From Trichomonas tenax (Eukaryota; Parabasalia; Trichomonadida; Trichomonadidae), in the NCBI GenBank assembly GCA_023091735.1, contig JALKBU010000011.1, forward strand, positions 81,407-145,406: 64,000 nt of DNA, written 5' to 3'. The translations under genes were made by a program, and so were the position numbers. Of this stretch, positions 12,150 through 21,525 are shown piece by piece. The notes below the pieces were generated by a model. That model did not search any database. It saw nothing but the letters and a program-made list of their open reading frames with translations, and was not told where the DNA came from. Positions within the stretch are counted from its first letter, which is position 1; each line of letters begins with the position of its first letter.

Positions 12150-15100
12150 TCATTTTCTAGGCTTTGGATAGTTTGGATCACCTGGTGTGACTTCACGCAA
12201 GACAAGTTTTTGATTATCTTTCTTCTTGTTATCAGTAACGGCGACAATTCTGTTGTCTTGGATGTTACGAAGTGTTGGTCTGAAGTCTGGTCCACTCAAA
12301 TCAGAGCTCTCATCCTTCTTATCCTTGAATGTCTCCTGTGGTTTCTTGACTCGGATGATGTCATCCATTGGAGGCTGATTCGTTAATTGAACAGGTTTTC
12401 TCTGGTATTGAGGACGGCCACCAAGATTTCCTGGTTCTGGAAGATTGTCGTAATCACCTAAAGCACGCGCGACCTTCTTATTGAGCTCTTCATCGAGCGG
12501 GAACTGATCTGCGTAAGGCATTGGTTTGTGAGTTGTTACTGTGAACTCGAAGTCTGAGAGACTTGATGTTGACTTCTCGCTCTCGATCAGGAATTGATCT
12601 GATTTTCGACTCTGAACGAACACATACTTTGGTTCCTGTGGCTGTGGAGGTGGTGCTGGAGCAAGCTGTGGCTGTGGTTTTCTGTTCTGCCAAGCACTCG
12701 GATCTATATCCCAGACATTGCCGAAACGCATTGGACGCGGTTGATACTGTGGCTGAGGAGCAACATATTGATGTTTCTGTCCAGCGTTTGGATCGAGGCT
12801 TAAGAGCCTGACACGCGGTGGCTCTGGAGCAGATTTCTTCTGCTTCGGCTTGAACTTTGGTTTTGGTTTCTCCTTCTTCCTGCGATGCTTCTTTGGTGGA
12901 GGAGCTTCAGAGATTGTTGATGTGCTTGTGCTGCTCTTCTCCATCTTGAACTCACCGGAATCTGATTCAGACTTGACAGGTGTTTCAGGTAATGGTTGAT
13001 TATCCATGACAGGAATGTCGCTGTCTTCTGATTCTTCCTCCTGAGCTCCTTCGTCAACGAGTGGTTTAGTTTCAATCGCCATCTTTCTCGGGGCCATTGG
13101 TGGGATCGAAAAGTCTTCGAATTCGAGCAATTCATTAGGAATGTTTTCTCCACATTTGAATTTCGACAAAGCTCTTGGAATACCACATCTCAGCCATGGA
13201 ACCACGTCACTGACGAGAACAGCCAACAAAAGATTAGACTTTGGAAGATCATTCTGCTGTTTGTCGCCGAGTTTGATTGTTCTGTCCATTGCTTCTTTGA
13301 GTTGGCCTTCGCGAAGTCTGTTGGAGCATTCTGCCATGTAACTCGAGAACATTGGATCATCCTCGAAGTCTCTTGTGCCATATGTGTAAAGAGCATAAAC
13401 ATCTGGGCTGAAAACTTCCTCTCTCGCAGCTTTGATTTGCGACATAGCAACTTTTGTGTTGACGAATTCAGGGAACGCAAGTAATCTCAATGTTGCATCG
13501 TTTGCGTGTTTCAGCTTCGATGTGTGCTTGATTGCTTCTTGACGCCATCTGATGAACCAAATAAGACCGAAGAGTTCTTTCAGTGGCTTTCTGATGGCTT
13601 CAGGAATCAATTTAGATCTTCCGTTAGTGAACAATGAAATATTCTTGTAATCAGCAGCGCAAAACGCGAGTGTTGCAATGACAGCGAAGTCCTTGAGATC
13701 TTCTTTTGATATTGGAGGAATGACTTCAAGAGATTCTTCGATCATACACAACTTAGAAAGAGGAGCAACTCTTGGACGAGCGCTTGTTGGCATTGAACCT
13801 GCAACAGCAGCTTTAAGAATGTTAAGCAAAGCTATGATGCAGTTTCCACGCATAACATCATCATCTGGTGATGCCAATTGCAGACAATAGACTAAAGCAC
13901 GGAAAATGAGTTCCGGGCAATCTGGGAATAACGAAATAATCTTGTTGAACAAGTTTAATGGATCTGAAGCAATAGATCTATGTCTGGCAACAACAATTGC
14001 TCTATCAATGCGTCCAAGCATGATCATAAGCTCTAAAATAATTCTCATATCGACATCAATTTCATTCAAGTCGTTATATTGGCCTTCGAAAATTAATTTC
14101 TTGATCTTCTTCGTGATAAGAACTAAATCCGCATTTCTTCTTGCTTCTGGTTTTGACATAACAAGCTTTTCTTCATCATCGTCCTTCATTCCATAATATA
14201 ATATATTTGATGGCGTGTGATCAATTGAAACGACCCAATCCTTCTTATCCCCTTCGCTTCTCATGATCCATCCTAAAATTTTATCGCGTTGCTTTTCACT
14301 GAATTCGAGTCTTTCGACGACAATGTCATAAATTGGAACTTTGTGATCAGCAAGACGGAAAATGCAACGAGCGAACAAGAAAGCATATAAATCTTCACCA
14401 TCTTCGAGTAATTTAGTTGTAACTTCATTGAAAATCATGATTAAATGATATCTTAATGGAGAAAACAGTGGGAAAATCCTAAAAAGATCTGTTAAATAAA
14501 TCAATCTCACGAAGTTTTCTATCCTTGAATATCCACATTCTCTGATTGATGCAACAGCAGGTTCATAAAGTTCTGCGACATCTCCGAATGGAAAATGAAG
14601 ACTCATTAAGTTTTCGATTGTTTGTGGAATCAAATCCGTATTTATCTTTAAAACTCTGAATTTTTCGCGCGTGTAGATAACGAAAAGATTTGGATCTCTG
14701 GAATCTCCTGTGAGCATCAAAGGAACATCTTTTCCTGTCTGGAAAGGAGCCAAATCACACATCTGGTGATGCATGTTTTTACCACTTCTTGTGATAGCGC
14801 AAACTTCACCTAATGTTGATGTTATAACGAAGAATTGGCCTGTGCACGACCACGCGACGTTTGCAACCATTGAATTCTTTTGTGCGAAGATTTCATCGAT
14901 TGGAATAATTTTAATTACGCGTAATTCTCTTGTTAGAATGATGACTGATCTTGAGACAGCAACAACTGCGATTCTGCAGCACAGGCTCCAGAAGATGCAC
15001 GGACCTCCTGGGCCCTCCATAATCGGGAGATGAATTTCTGCGCGTTCGAAAGTTGGAGTGTATGAATATTTGTATTTGCAGATTGAAACGAATAAATATA

Positions 15101-15902
15101 GTGTGTCGAAGGGCCTCGAAGGAGGAAGAACAGCTGTTAGACAAACTACGCCTCTTCCTTCATCAGGATTGTCGAATAATGCTAAATCTTGATAGGAAAC
15201 TGCAGAATTTGATGGTAATGTTGGTGCAATTGCTGGATGTAGAGTGAAAGACTGTCGTGGTTTCATGAATCCGTGATAAGCGCGGCCTTGTTGTGTTAAA
15301 TAATGATTTGCGTTGATATTTATACCAAATCGTTGGTCGGCCGTCAGATCCATCCACCAGCCAATACTATTTGGTTGTTCAGGAAGCTGCTGCCAAATCC
15401 AAACAGACTGATCTACAGAAACAGCCATAATTTTACCGTTTTCGCTGCACGCCAAACCGAATACGTGCGCAGGAAAGTCAGTAACTGGCTTACTCTGAAG
15501 ATTGAAGATGTAAGGCAAATCATCGACGCGATTATGCGGTCTTGAAATTAATAATTTAGTTCCATCGGGATCAAAACCGAAATCTGTAGTCTTTTCTTGA
15601 AGCATTTGAATGTTTCCGGTCGGAAGTGGAAATGTCGTGACATTTGAATTTGGTTTATTTTCATGAAGCGCAAAAAGCGGTGAAATTTTCGGTAAATGAA
15701 GAGATGTAGTTCCATTTGGCGAAATAACGACTCTATCGATTTTTCTGTGAAGCATATTCAGCGATTTTTCGATAATCCACGTATTTTCTTGGAAAACGTA
15801 TCCTTTTCCCGGCTTTATGCAGAAGAGGACGCCGTTTTTCGAAACAATGTACATTGGCTTCCTCGTCCTCGGGACAGGCAACGCTTGCGACGAGAGCCAC
15901 AT
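12150..15902 (-). CDS. WD40-type beta-propeller protein with helical middle and Pro/Gln-rich tail
   Basis: Intact 1250-residue gene starting ATGTGG, with TCAAAA directly before the ATG. Residues 1-430 look like propeller blades: short strands with blade-like phrases such as FGLACSENGKIMAVSVDQSV, WSCTGQFFVITSTLGEV and VRVIIPIDEI-type ends. Residues 430-930 are helical, like the alpha-solenoid after the propeller in intraflagellar-transport, COPI-like or ciliogenesis proteins. Residues 930-1250 are low-complexity: acidic, then Lys/Pro-rich (PPKKHRRKKEKPKPKFK), then Pro/Gln-rich. The layout of propeller, solenoid and disordered tail fits membrane-traffic or flagellar-base scaffolds, but I cannot name an orthologue. 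Codon use is richer in G/C at third positions than in the surrounding spacers, as expected for a real expressed gene. Confidence 0.85.
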   Translation of the reverse strand: MWLSSQALPVPRTRKPMYIVSKNGVLFCIKPGKGYVFQENTWIIEKSLNMLHRKIDRVVISPNGTTSLHLPKISPLFALHENKPNSNVTTFPLPTGNIQMLQEKTTDFGFDPDGTKLLISRPHNRVDDLPYIFNLQSKPVTDFPAHVFGLACSENGKIMAVSVDQSVWIWQQLPEQPNSIGWWMDLTADQRFGININANHYLTQQGRAYHGFMKPRQSFTLHPAIAPTLPSNSAVSYQDLALFDNPDEGRGVVCLTAVLPPSRPFDTLYLFVSICKYKYSYTPTFERAEIHLPIMEGPGGPCIFWSLCCRIAVVAVSRSVIILTRELRVIKIIPIDEIFAQKNSMVANVAWSCTGQFFVITSTLGEVCAITRSGKNMHHQMCDLAPFQTGKDVPLMLTGDSRDPNLFVIYTREKFRVLKINTDLIPQTIENLMSLHFPFGDVAELYEPAVASIRECGYSRIENFVRLIYLTDLFRIFPLFSPLRYHLIMIFNEVTTKLLEDGEDLYAFLFARCIFRLADHKVPIYDIVVERLEFSEKQRDKILGWIMRSEGDKKDWVVSIDHTPSNILYYGMKDDDEEKLVMSKPEARRNADLVLITKKIKKLIFEGQYNDLNEIDVDMRIILELMIMLGRIDRAIVVARHRSIASDPLNLFNKIISLFPDCPELIFRALVYCLQLASPDDDVMRGNCIIALLNILKAAVAGSMPTSARPRVAPLSKLCMIEESLEVIPPISKEDLKDFAVIATLAFCAADYKNISLFTNGRSKLIPEAIRKPLKELFGLIWFIRWRQEAIKHTSKLKHANDATLRLLAFPEFVNTKVAMSQIKAAREEVFSPDVYALYTYGTRDFEDDPMFSSYMAECSNRLREGQLKEAMDRTIKLGDKQQNDLPKSNLLLAVLVSDVVPWLRCGIPRALSKFKCGENIPNELLEFEDFSIPPMAPRKMAIETKPLVDEGAQEEESEDSDIPVMDNQPLPETPVKSESDSGEFKMEKSSTSTSTISEAPPPKKHRRKKEKPKPKFKPKQKKSAPEPPRVRLLSLDPNAGQKHQYVAPQPQYQPRPMRFGNVWDIDPSAWQNRKPQPQLAPAPPPQPQEPKYVFVQSRKSDQFLIESEKSTSSLSDFEFTVTTHKPMPYADQFPLDEELNKKVARALGDYDNLPEPGNLGGRPQYQRKPVQLTNQPPMDDIIRVKKPQETFKDKKDESSDLSGPDFRPTLRNIQDNRIVAVTDNKKKDNQKLVLREVTPGDPNYPKPRK

Positions 15903-15955
15903 TTTTGATAAACGGATTTTTTTATTTTCATTTTTGTAGACTTAAATATCCATCC

Positions 15956-16380
15956 TTTTGACTTCAAACTTTGGCATTAGGCTCTATAGAAGTAGAACTA
16001 ATATATTTTCACTTGATATTTATTTCAATTATTTTTAATAAATGTGAATTTTGTGCTTTATTGGTTTATTATTTTGACTTCAAACTTTGTTATTTTGTTC
16101 TATAGAAGTTGTATTAATATATCCCCACTTTATTTTTGTTTGGAATTTTTTGAATATTTTTTATAAATATTGATTTTGAGTATTATTAGTTAATTTTTTG
16201 ACTCCAAACTTTGGAATTAGATTCTGCAGAAACCAAGTCAATATATCTACACATTATTTTTGTGAGAAATTTTTGACGTTTGATTTTGGTAAAGTTTGGA
16301 TTTTAGCACTATTTCTTTAATTTCTTGTTCTCAAACTTTAGTAATTGACTCTCCAGAAGTATGGCTACTAAATTTTCGAA
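15956..16380. repeat. Degenerate tandem repeat, ~116-127 bp unit, about four copies
   Basis: A block beginning TTTTGACTTCAAACTTTG is found at 15,956, 16,072, 16,196 (TTTTGACTCCAAACTTTG) and, more diverged, about 16,323 (CTCAAACTTTAGTAATT). After each block come, at similar distances, a CTATAGAAGT or CTGCAGAAAC-type segment and then TAATATAT(C/T)..CAC. Spacing is 116, 124 and about 127 bases. The array lies directly 5' of the minus-strand WD40-type gene, so it may overlap its upstream region. It has no coding capacity. Confidence 0.75.
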
Positions 16381-16661
16381 TTTTGTTCATGTAATTTTTT
16401 TTGCCTTTTGACTGACTCTACCTGAAAGGTTGTCTTTTTAATTTCCCAAAGTTTTGACTTTTTCCATGAAAATACCATTCTCTTAATGCTCTACGCTCTT
16501 TTTATTGTTGAAAGGATTGTTTTCTAAAATTTATTCCATGAAAAATAAGAAAGCAATACCAGATTGAATTAATATGTTGTTACAAAAAATTGAAATCGAT
16601 TTTTTCAAAAATGAATACACTTATATAATTACCACATCAGATTACTTGTATCTATTATATA

Positions 16662-17472
16662 ATGATAAAATGTTCCTTAAATCAGAAATCCAATCAATTT
16701 GTCTATTTCTCCAGGAAGGAACTTGATCGAGGCCTGGGGAGCCGAAGGAGGAAACTCTACCTATATCTCAAACTTTGCAGAAGGAGGCTATGGTGGATAT
16801 GCATCAGGAATCCTCGAAAACAAAAAGAATTCTGTGCTATATATTTCACCAGGCGAGCAAGGATATCAAGCCTTAGGAACTAGTTGCACACGTAGCATTT
16901 ATGGGAATGGTGGAATAGGATGCTCAGACAGTTCAATTTATAGTGCTTCAAGAGGCGATTTAAGCTATGTTTCACTTGATTCATCAGCAATCGAGAGTGG
17001 CATTGTTTATGCTGGAGGAGGTGGTTCGGGTGTAAGATCTAACACTAATCTAAAAGGTGGTTATGGCGGTGGAACTACAGGAGGATTAGGAATCAAGGCT
17101 ACTTGTAGTTCAACTCATGTGGGTGGAAAAGTTTGGACACAATCCTCAGGTGGAGTAAATTCCAAATTTTCGGCAGCAAATGGCAAGAATTTTTTTGGAG
17201 GATACTTATCAGGATATCACGCATGTGGAGGCGGAGGATGGTATTATGGAGGGGCAGCAGGTGATGAACATGCATCATTTGGAGGTGGAGGAAGTTCATA
17301 TGTTTCAACTTCTCTGAAAAATATAACCGTTATTGCAGGCAATCAAGAAATGCCTTCAAAAACATCTCTCGCATCAAAAACTACAGGAAACATAGGCCAC
17401 GGGGCTGTAAGGATCACATTCTTAAAACAAAAAATTCTAAGTTTCAAGCGATATATCAAATGCAACAAATGA
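16662..17472 (+). pseudogene. Glycine-rich (ALK/LTK-type Gly-rich) protein with 5' frameshift
   Basis: The product has many GGGG and GGYGG runs spaced by polar and aromatic residues (AGGGGSGV, CGGGGWYYGG, FGGGGSSYVS), as in the glycine-rich family common in trichomonads. The long frame (from about 16,681 to 17,472) has no in-frame ATG before the body: it opens just after a TAA at 16,678-16,680. The normal N-terminus is in another frame, starting at the ATG at 16,662 and reading MIKCSLNQKSNQFVYFS. The two frames meet near 16,705-16,712, where YFS would continue as PGRNLIEAWGAEGG. So a one-base-type frameshift, or a sequencing error, separates start and body. Function is unknown; no signal peptide or membrane helix is visible. 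Confidence 0.7.
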
Positions 17473-18175
17473 AAAATGCAATCCCTGTGTATGTTCCATT
17501 ATTTGATTGGTTCTGTGAATAGTTCTCATTGGATTCATCAAAAAAATATTTGACATTAATATAACAGATAGAGCTAATGATTTATAAAACAAATATTGAA
17601 TAAAAGTCAATTTTATATATTATTGAATTTTAATTCTGAAATTATTTTTGCATTTCTAATGATAAATATTAATATATAAATAAAGTATATTTAATCCCAT
17701 TATTTATTTTTAGCAAGAAAATGTTATTTGACTAGAAAAGGTGATTTTTAAGAAAATTAAAAAGAACAAAAATTATTTTTACAACTAAAAAAGATATTTT
17801 TCTCCCCTTCAAAATTCTAATATTTTCAAATTTCGCGTACGCATGCATAATTTCACACATAATTGCTTATTTTAAATCCATTTTTCATTCCTTTGAAAAT
17901 ATTTTCATAAAGCATTTTTTCGACTTGGCTTCATTTATCAGAATGTATTTTAATAACTTTGAAGTATATACGCTATTCAACATGCAGTTCTTAATCATAT
18001 GGATAAAATGCTGCTCAATTATAATATGAATATCATTGGTTTTAAAAACTGCGAACATGTCCTTGTTTTTCAAATTTCAACATCAAAAATTCAGTCAATT
18101 AAGTATCAATAAGTGATTTAATTCGAAAAGAAATACTGCCATTTAGGATAGATATAAATAATATATTTAGTTATT
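17473..18175. other. AT-rich gene-free stretch
   Basis: About 700 bases of very AT-rich sequence between a plus-strand and a minus-strand gene. A 62-codon open frame on the minus strand (17,885-18,073) has no ATG at its beginning and no recognisable motif. Nothing else was supported here. Confidence 0.5.
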
Positions 18176-18568
18176 TCAAACAATTAAGAATAGAAAGCTG
18201 TTAATAAGGATAAAAGAAACACAAGAAATTGCCAAAACTCTACTTGAAAAATGAGGTCTCTTTTTGATGTAATAAATGCTTATTAAAACACCAATTGGTG
18301 GAAGAAATGTAGCAACTGTGTAATGGAAATGATAGATTGTGTCTCTATCATTGTAATCATCACAGAGGAACTGCAGAGCCGAATTATTCATATGTGTATC
18401 GATAATGGAAGTTTCAGAGGTGATATCGATTTGAGGTATATCGTGATACATTGATAGGTTGATGATCTTGAATTTGTTATGAAAATGGACTTGGTTTGCT
18501 TTTTCTGGAGGCGGAATTAAAATTTCTTGCACATAATTTGCGTTGATTGGAGGTTTAATATTATAAAG
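18176..18568 (-). CDS. Small two-helix membrane protein or 3' fragment of a membrane protein gene
   Basis: The minus-strand frame is open from 18,568 down to the stop at 18,176. It lacks an ATG at its beginning; the first in-frame ATG is at 18,451, giving 91 residues. The product ends in two hydrophobic helices (TVATFLPPIGVLISIYY and VLAISCVSFILINSFLFL) joined by a short basic loop (KKRPHFSSR), preceded by a polar segment that could face outside. The coding-like sequence continues upstream of the ATG (PPPEKANQVHFHNK) until a TAA at 18,569-18,571, which suggests the remaining 3' part of a larger broken gene. It lies 25 bases beyond the stop of the disordered-protein gene and in the same frame, which may be chance. 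No family was recognised. Confidence 0.4.
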   Translation of the reverse strand, partial: LYNIKPPINANYVQEILIPPPEKANQVHFHNKFKIINLSMYHDIPQIDITSETSIIDTHMNNSALQFLCDDYNDRDTIYHFHYTVATFLPPIGVLISIYYIKKRPHFSSRVLAISCVSFILINSFLFLIV

Positions 18569-18592
18569 TTAAAAAATCGATTAAAAGAAGGT

Positions 18593-19456
18593 TTATCCTG
18601 TAGGTCGTGTCGGCCTTCGTCTTCCTGCAGGTGCAGCAGCTCTTCGAACTTCTTGTTCTTCAGGAATAATAACTTCTGATGTCTTTAATTCGTTAGAAAT
18701 GCTCGCGCGACTCTTTCTCAAGTGTGGAGATATCTGACGAGCGGGGGCGAGGTCATGTTTGAGATTTATCTTAGAGAACTTACGTTGAGGAGCAACACCG
18801 AATGCAGCGGGTCCTGAAGGTCTTTCGAGCAATATTTTTTCTTTCTTTGGCTTTGCTGCCGTGTTTTCTGCTTCTGCTGGTTCCGCATTCATCAAGAGCG
18901 AGTCGTTGCTGTTGCTCTGCATGAGGAGAGGCGATGCATATTGATCGGATGTGTCCATCGCCTTCTCTGGAATGCGAATTGAATTCGCTCTTGCGTTTGT
19001 CGCTTTCGTTGGTTCTGGAGGTGGTGAAGCATTAAGCATCTGGAGGTTACCGATTTGGAGCCTGATTGAGCTCGATCTGATCTTTGTTCTTCCTCTTGGT
19101 GTTTTTCTATTCTGGACACTTAAGTTATTTTCTGTATTCTCCGTATTGAGGGATCTCCACTCAGCGCGGATCTTTCGTTCGTTTTCGCGTATCTCGTGTT
19201 GCATAAGATCAAGATGAATTGATTCGTCATCAATCTTCTTAGCGTTTTGTGCACGGCCAGCGACAGTCCTCTGCATCGACATCATGAACATTTCGTTAAT
19301 TTTTGGACTGCAAAACGGATTTATCGCGTTTGAGTAATAAAAATTGACATCTCGCTCTGGTTCTAAAGAGATTTCGTTGTTTAGTGGACTCGTGTTGCCG
19401 TATATCGTGTCTATCTCCGATATCAAGTCTTCTAAATTATAATCGACATACGACAT
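18593..19456 (-). CDS. Disordered basic protein, unknown function
   Basis: Intact 287-residue gene starting MSYVDYNLEDLISEIDTIYG. The first ~110 residues are partly helical and acidic (HEIRENERKIRAEWRS). The rest is Ser/Pro/Ala/Arg-rich with no obvious globular domain and ends RRAAAPAGRRRPTRPTG. The many S/T-P and R-x-S sites are the sort found in phosphorylated scaffold or cytoskeletal proteins, but that is inference. GC-rich codons contrast sharply with the AT-rich spacers, supporting a real gene. Its upstream region (19,457-19,640) holds a cluster of a repeated motif described separately. No homologue was recognised. Confidence 0.75.
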   Translation of the reverse strand: MSYVDYNLEDLISEIDTIYGNTSPLNNEISLEPERDVNFYYSNAINPFCSPKINEMFMMSMQRTVAGRAQNAKKIDDESIHLDLMQHEIRENERKIRAEWRSLNTENTENNLSVQNRKTPRGRTKIRSSSIRLQIGNLQMLNASPPPEPTKATNARANSIRIPEKAMDTSDQYASPLLMQSNSNDSLLMNAEPAEAENTAAKPKKEKILLERPSGPAAFGVAPQRKFSKINLKHDLAPARQISPHLRKSRASISNELKTSEVIIPEEQEVRRAAAPAGRRRPTRPTG

Positions 19457-19479
19457 TTATTTTATAAAAATGTGACGGG

Positions 19480-19640
19480 TTTTGTCATGTAATCTCTAAA
19501 TTTGAAATAATTTTTAGAGATTTTGCCATGTAAAAAATTATTAATTTTTGTCACGTAATGTCGAAATACGATATGTAAACAATATTGTCTTAATATTTTG
19601 ACATGTAAATTTGATAGTGTTCGGATTTTTGACGTATAAA
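19480..19640. promoter_or_regulatory. Cluster of TTTTGNCATGTAA-like motifs upstream of disordered-protein gene
   Basis: Within 161 bases, starting 24 bases upstream of the minus-strand start codon, are five related words on the plus strand: TTTTGTCATGTAAT (19,480), TTTTGCCATGTAAAA (19,521), TTTTGTCACGTAATG (19,546), TTTTGACATGTAAAT (19,596) and TTTTTGACGTATAAA (19,626). The core is close to a palindrome around CATG. The same word appears upstream of other genes in the window. It is not an Inr and does not match the trichomonad MRE or M5 boxes as I know them. A regulatory role is inferred from density and position. Confidence 0.5.
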
Positions 19641-20082
19641 TTGTGGCATGTGTTATCGGAAATTTATCCATCAATTTCATTTTAAATTTTCTCCTCTGTT
19701 TTGAAAATTTATCTGTTACTTCTCATATATTCTCCATATTCATATGCTACTTTATATAATTATAAAACAAAATCAAATACTTACATAGACAGAACAATGA
19801 AAATCAAATCATCGGAAAAGTTTATGAAAATTTCTGCCATGTAAGATTTTTTTTGTCAAACTTATACAACTTAATATACATCTGGTACATTATGTATGTA
19901 TAATAAAATTTGCAAAAAATTTCTGACTTTATTAAATTATTAATAACCTTTGTTCGAAAATCAAGAGCTAGGGCTACGGAATATGAAGCTATATAGTATA
20001 TGACTATTAGGTGTGATATAGGGGATTTGTAGAAGTTAATCAAATTAAAACGCAATTTAAAAACAAAAGTAAAATGTAGGAA
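19641..20082. other. AT-rich spacer
   Basis: Gene-free sequence between two minus-strand genes. One further motif-like word, CTGCCATGTAAG, occurs near 19,834. Open frames here are short and start without ATG. Confidence 0.4.
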
Positions 20083-21438
20083 TTATGCCATCTCGATTGC
20101 GAGTGGAAGTGCAGTCGGGGATGGAAGGACATAATTCATATCATCATAGTGTTCTGAACTGGCAACAAAAGAAAAGCCATCAAAAGCATTTGCTCCACAC
20201 ACTGGAGTACCTGCTGAGTCCATTGTTGGCTCTTCCAAGAATTCCTTTTCGAAATTTGTTGCGGTGCTGTAATCAAGAACAATTGGTTTGAAATCGTGTG
20301 CAATCTTACGTTCAAGGACATCGTTGAAGTTGATTCCCTTGAAGAAAGGATGGTGGATTAGATACTTGATATCTTTCCTTTCGGCTGGATCTTTGTTGAG
20401 CAAGTTGGAAATAAGATCGATTTCAACCTGTTGTGCATCTCCTGGGAACGATATTGGATCGTTGATGATCATATCAAACAACTTATCCATATTATCATCG
20501 CTCCACGGTGGCTTACCATACAAAAAGTTGTACGCAAGGACTCCAAGTGACCACCAATCGATCTTTTGGCCGTATTTCCCACCCAAAATGACTTCTGGAG
20601 CAATATATTCTGGAGTGCCGCAAAAAGACGTCGTACCTTTAGAATATGCTATATTCTTGACGAGGCCGAAGTCCGTGAGCTTGATGCATCCTTCAGAATC
20701 CAATAAAATATTTTCAGGTTTAAGATCTCGATAAATTATCTTCTTCTGGTGAATGTAATCAATGGCGAGAGCGAGTTCCGCAATATAAAGGCGGACGTCG
20801 TGAACTTTGAATTTCTTTTGATTATTGAGATGAAACGCCATGTCTCCTCCTGGGACATATTCGAAGCCCATGTACACCTTCGAAGCATTTTGGAAAGCAA
20901 AGTAGATGTGAACAATGAAAGGATGATCGATTTTCATCAAAACGTTTCTTTCTGCAACGACAGTAGCACATTTGTGTGCCTGGACTAAGCAATTCTTGTG
21001 GACGGACTTTATAGCGAAAGTCTGTCCGGTGTTGATTTTCTCACAGAGAGAAACTTTTCCGTAAAATCCTCTTCCTATAACCGCTAACACATTAAAATCA
21101 TCCATCGTAAGATGTGGGGTCTGCATTGTCATTGCTCTTATGGTAGTCACCCAGTTGTTAATCAAGCTTTTGTCATCATTCGATAATCGAAAAGGTTTAA
21201 AATTCGGTCCTGAGACCGTAAAACTTTGAGGCTTCCTATTTTCTTGGATAGTGCATTCAGTTTCACTGGTAATCGTCACTCCTTTGTCGAGTTTTTTCCT
21301 TGTGATATCATGATAAATGAGCAATTTCATGTCCTGTATCCTCAGTACACAGAACCTCTTATGCCAGAATCCAATTTTTGATCCTTTGATGTTAAACAAA
21401 TGACTGATTTCTTCAATATCATATTTATCAGCAATCAT
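20083..21438 (-). CDS. PH-domain AGC protein kinase, PKB/Akt-like
   Basis: A 451-residue serine/threonine kinase. I place the start at the ATG at 21,438 (MIADKYDIEEI): the in-frame extension to 21,525 is an AT-rich hydrophobic run typical of translated spacer, and TCAATTTTTTTA lies just before this ATG. Residues ~6-106 are a PH domain (GFWHKRFCVLR, ending with the helix NNWVTTIRAM), expected to bind phosphoinositides or membranes. The kinase domain has every catalytic element: glycine loop GRGFYGKVSL (122-131), AIK lysine (~144), YRDLKPEN (236-243), DFG (256-258) and the activation loop TTSFCGTPEYIAPE (269-282). A C-terminal hydrophobic motif FDGFSF (~419-424) matches the AGC consensus, so PDK1/TORC2-type regulation is plausible. 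Confidence 0.93.
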   Translation of the reverse strand: MIADKYDIEEISHLFNIKGSKIGFWHKRFCVLRIQDMKLLIYHDITRKKLDKGVTITSETECTIQENRKPQSFTVSGPNFKPFRLSNDDKSLINNWVTTIRAMTMQTPHLTMDDFNVLAVIGRGFYGKVSLCEKINTGQTFAIKSVHKNCLVQAHKCATVVAERNVLMKIDHPFIVHIYFAFQNASKVYMGFEYVPGGDMAFHLNNQKKFKVHDVRLYIAELALAIDYIHQKKIIYRDLKPENILLDSEGCIKLTDFGLVKNIAYSKGTTSFCGTPEYIAPEVILGGKYGQKIDWWSLGVLAYNFLYGKPPWSDDNMDKLFDMIINDPISFPGDAQQVEIDLISNLLNKDPAERKDIKYLIHHPFFKGINFNDVLERKIAHDFKPIVLDYSTATNFEKEFLEEPTMDSAGTPVCGANAFDGFSFVASSEHYDDMNYVLPSPTALPLAIEMA

Positions 21439-21525
21439 TAAAAAAATTGAAACAAAAAAATTTGAATAAAAAATTATAGTATAGAACATGATATAGAACA
21501 ATAAAAAGTAATGTAAAAAGATCAT

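Noticed and set aside
17885..18073. 62-codon minus-strand ORF
   Set aside because: It has no ATG at its start and random AT-rich composition.
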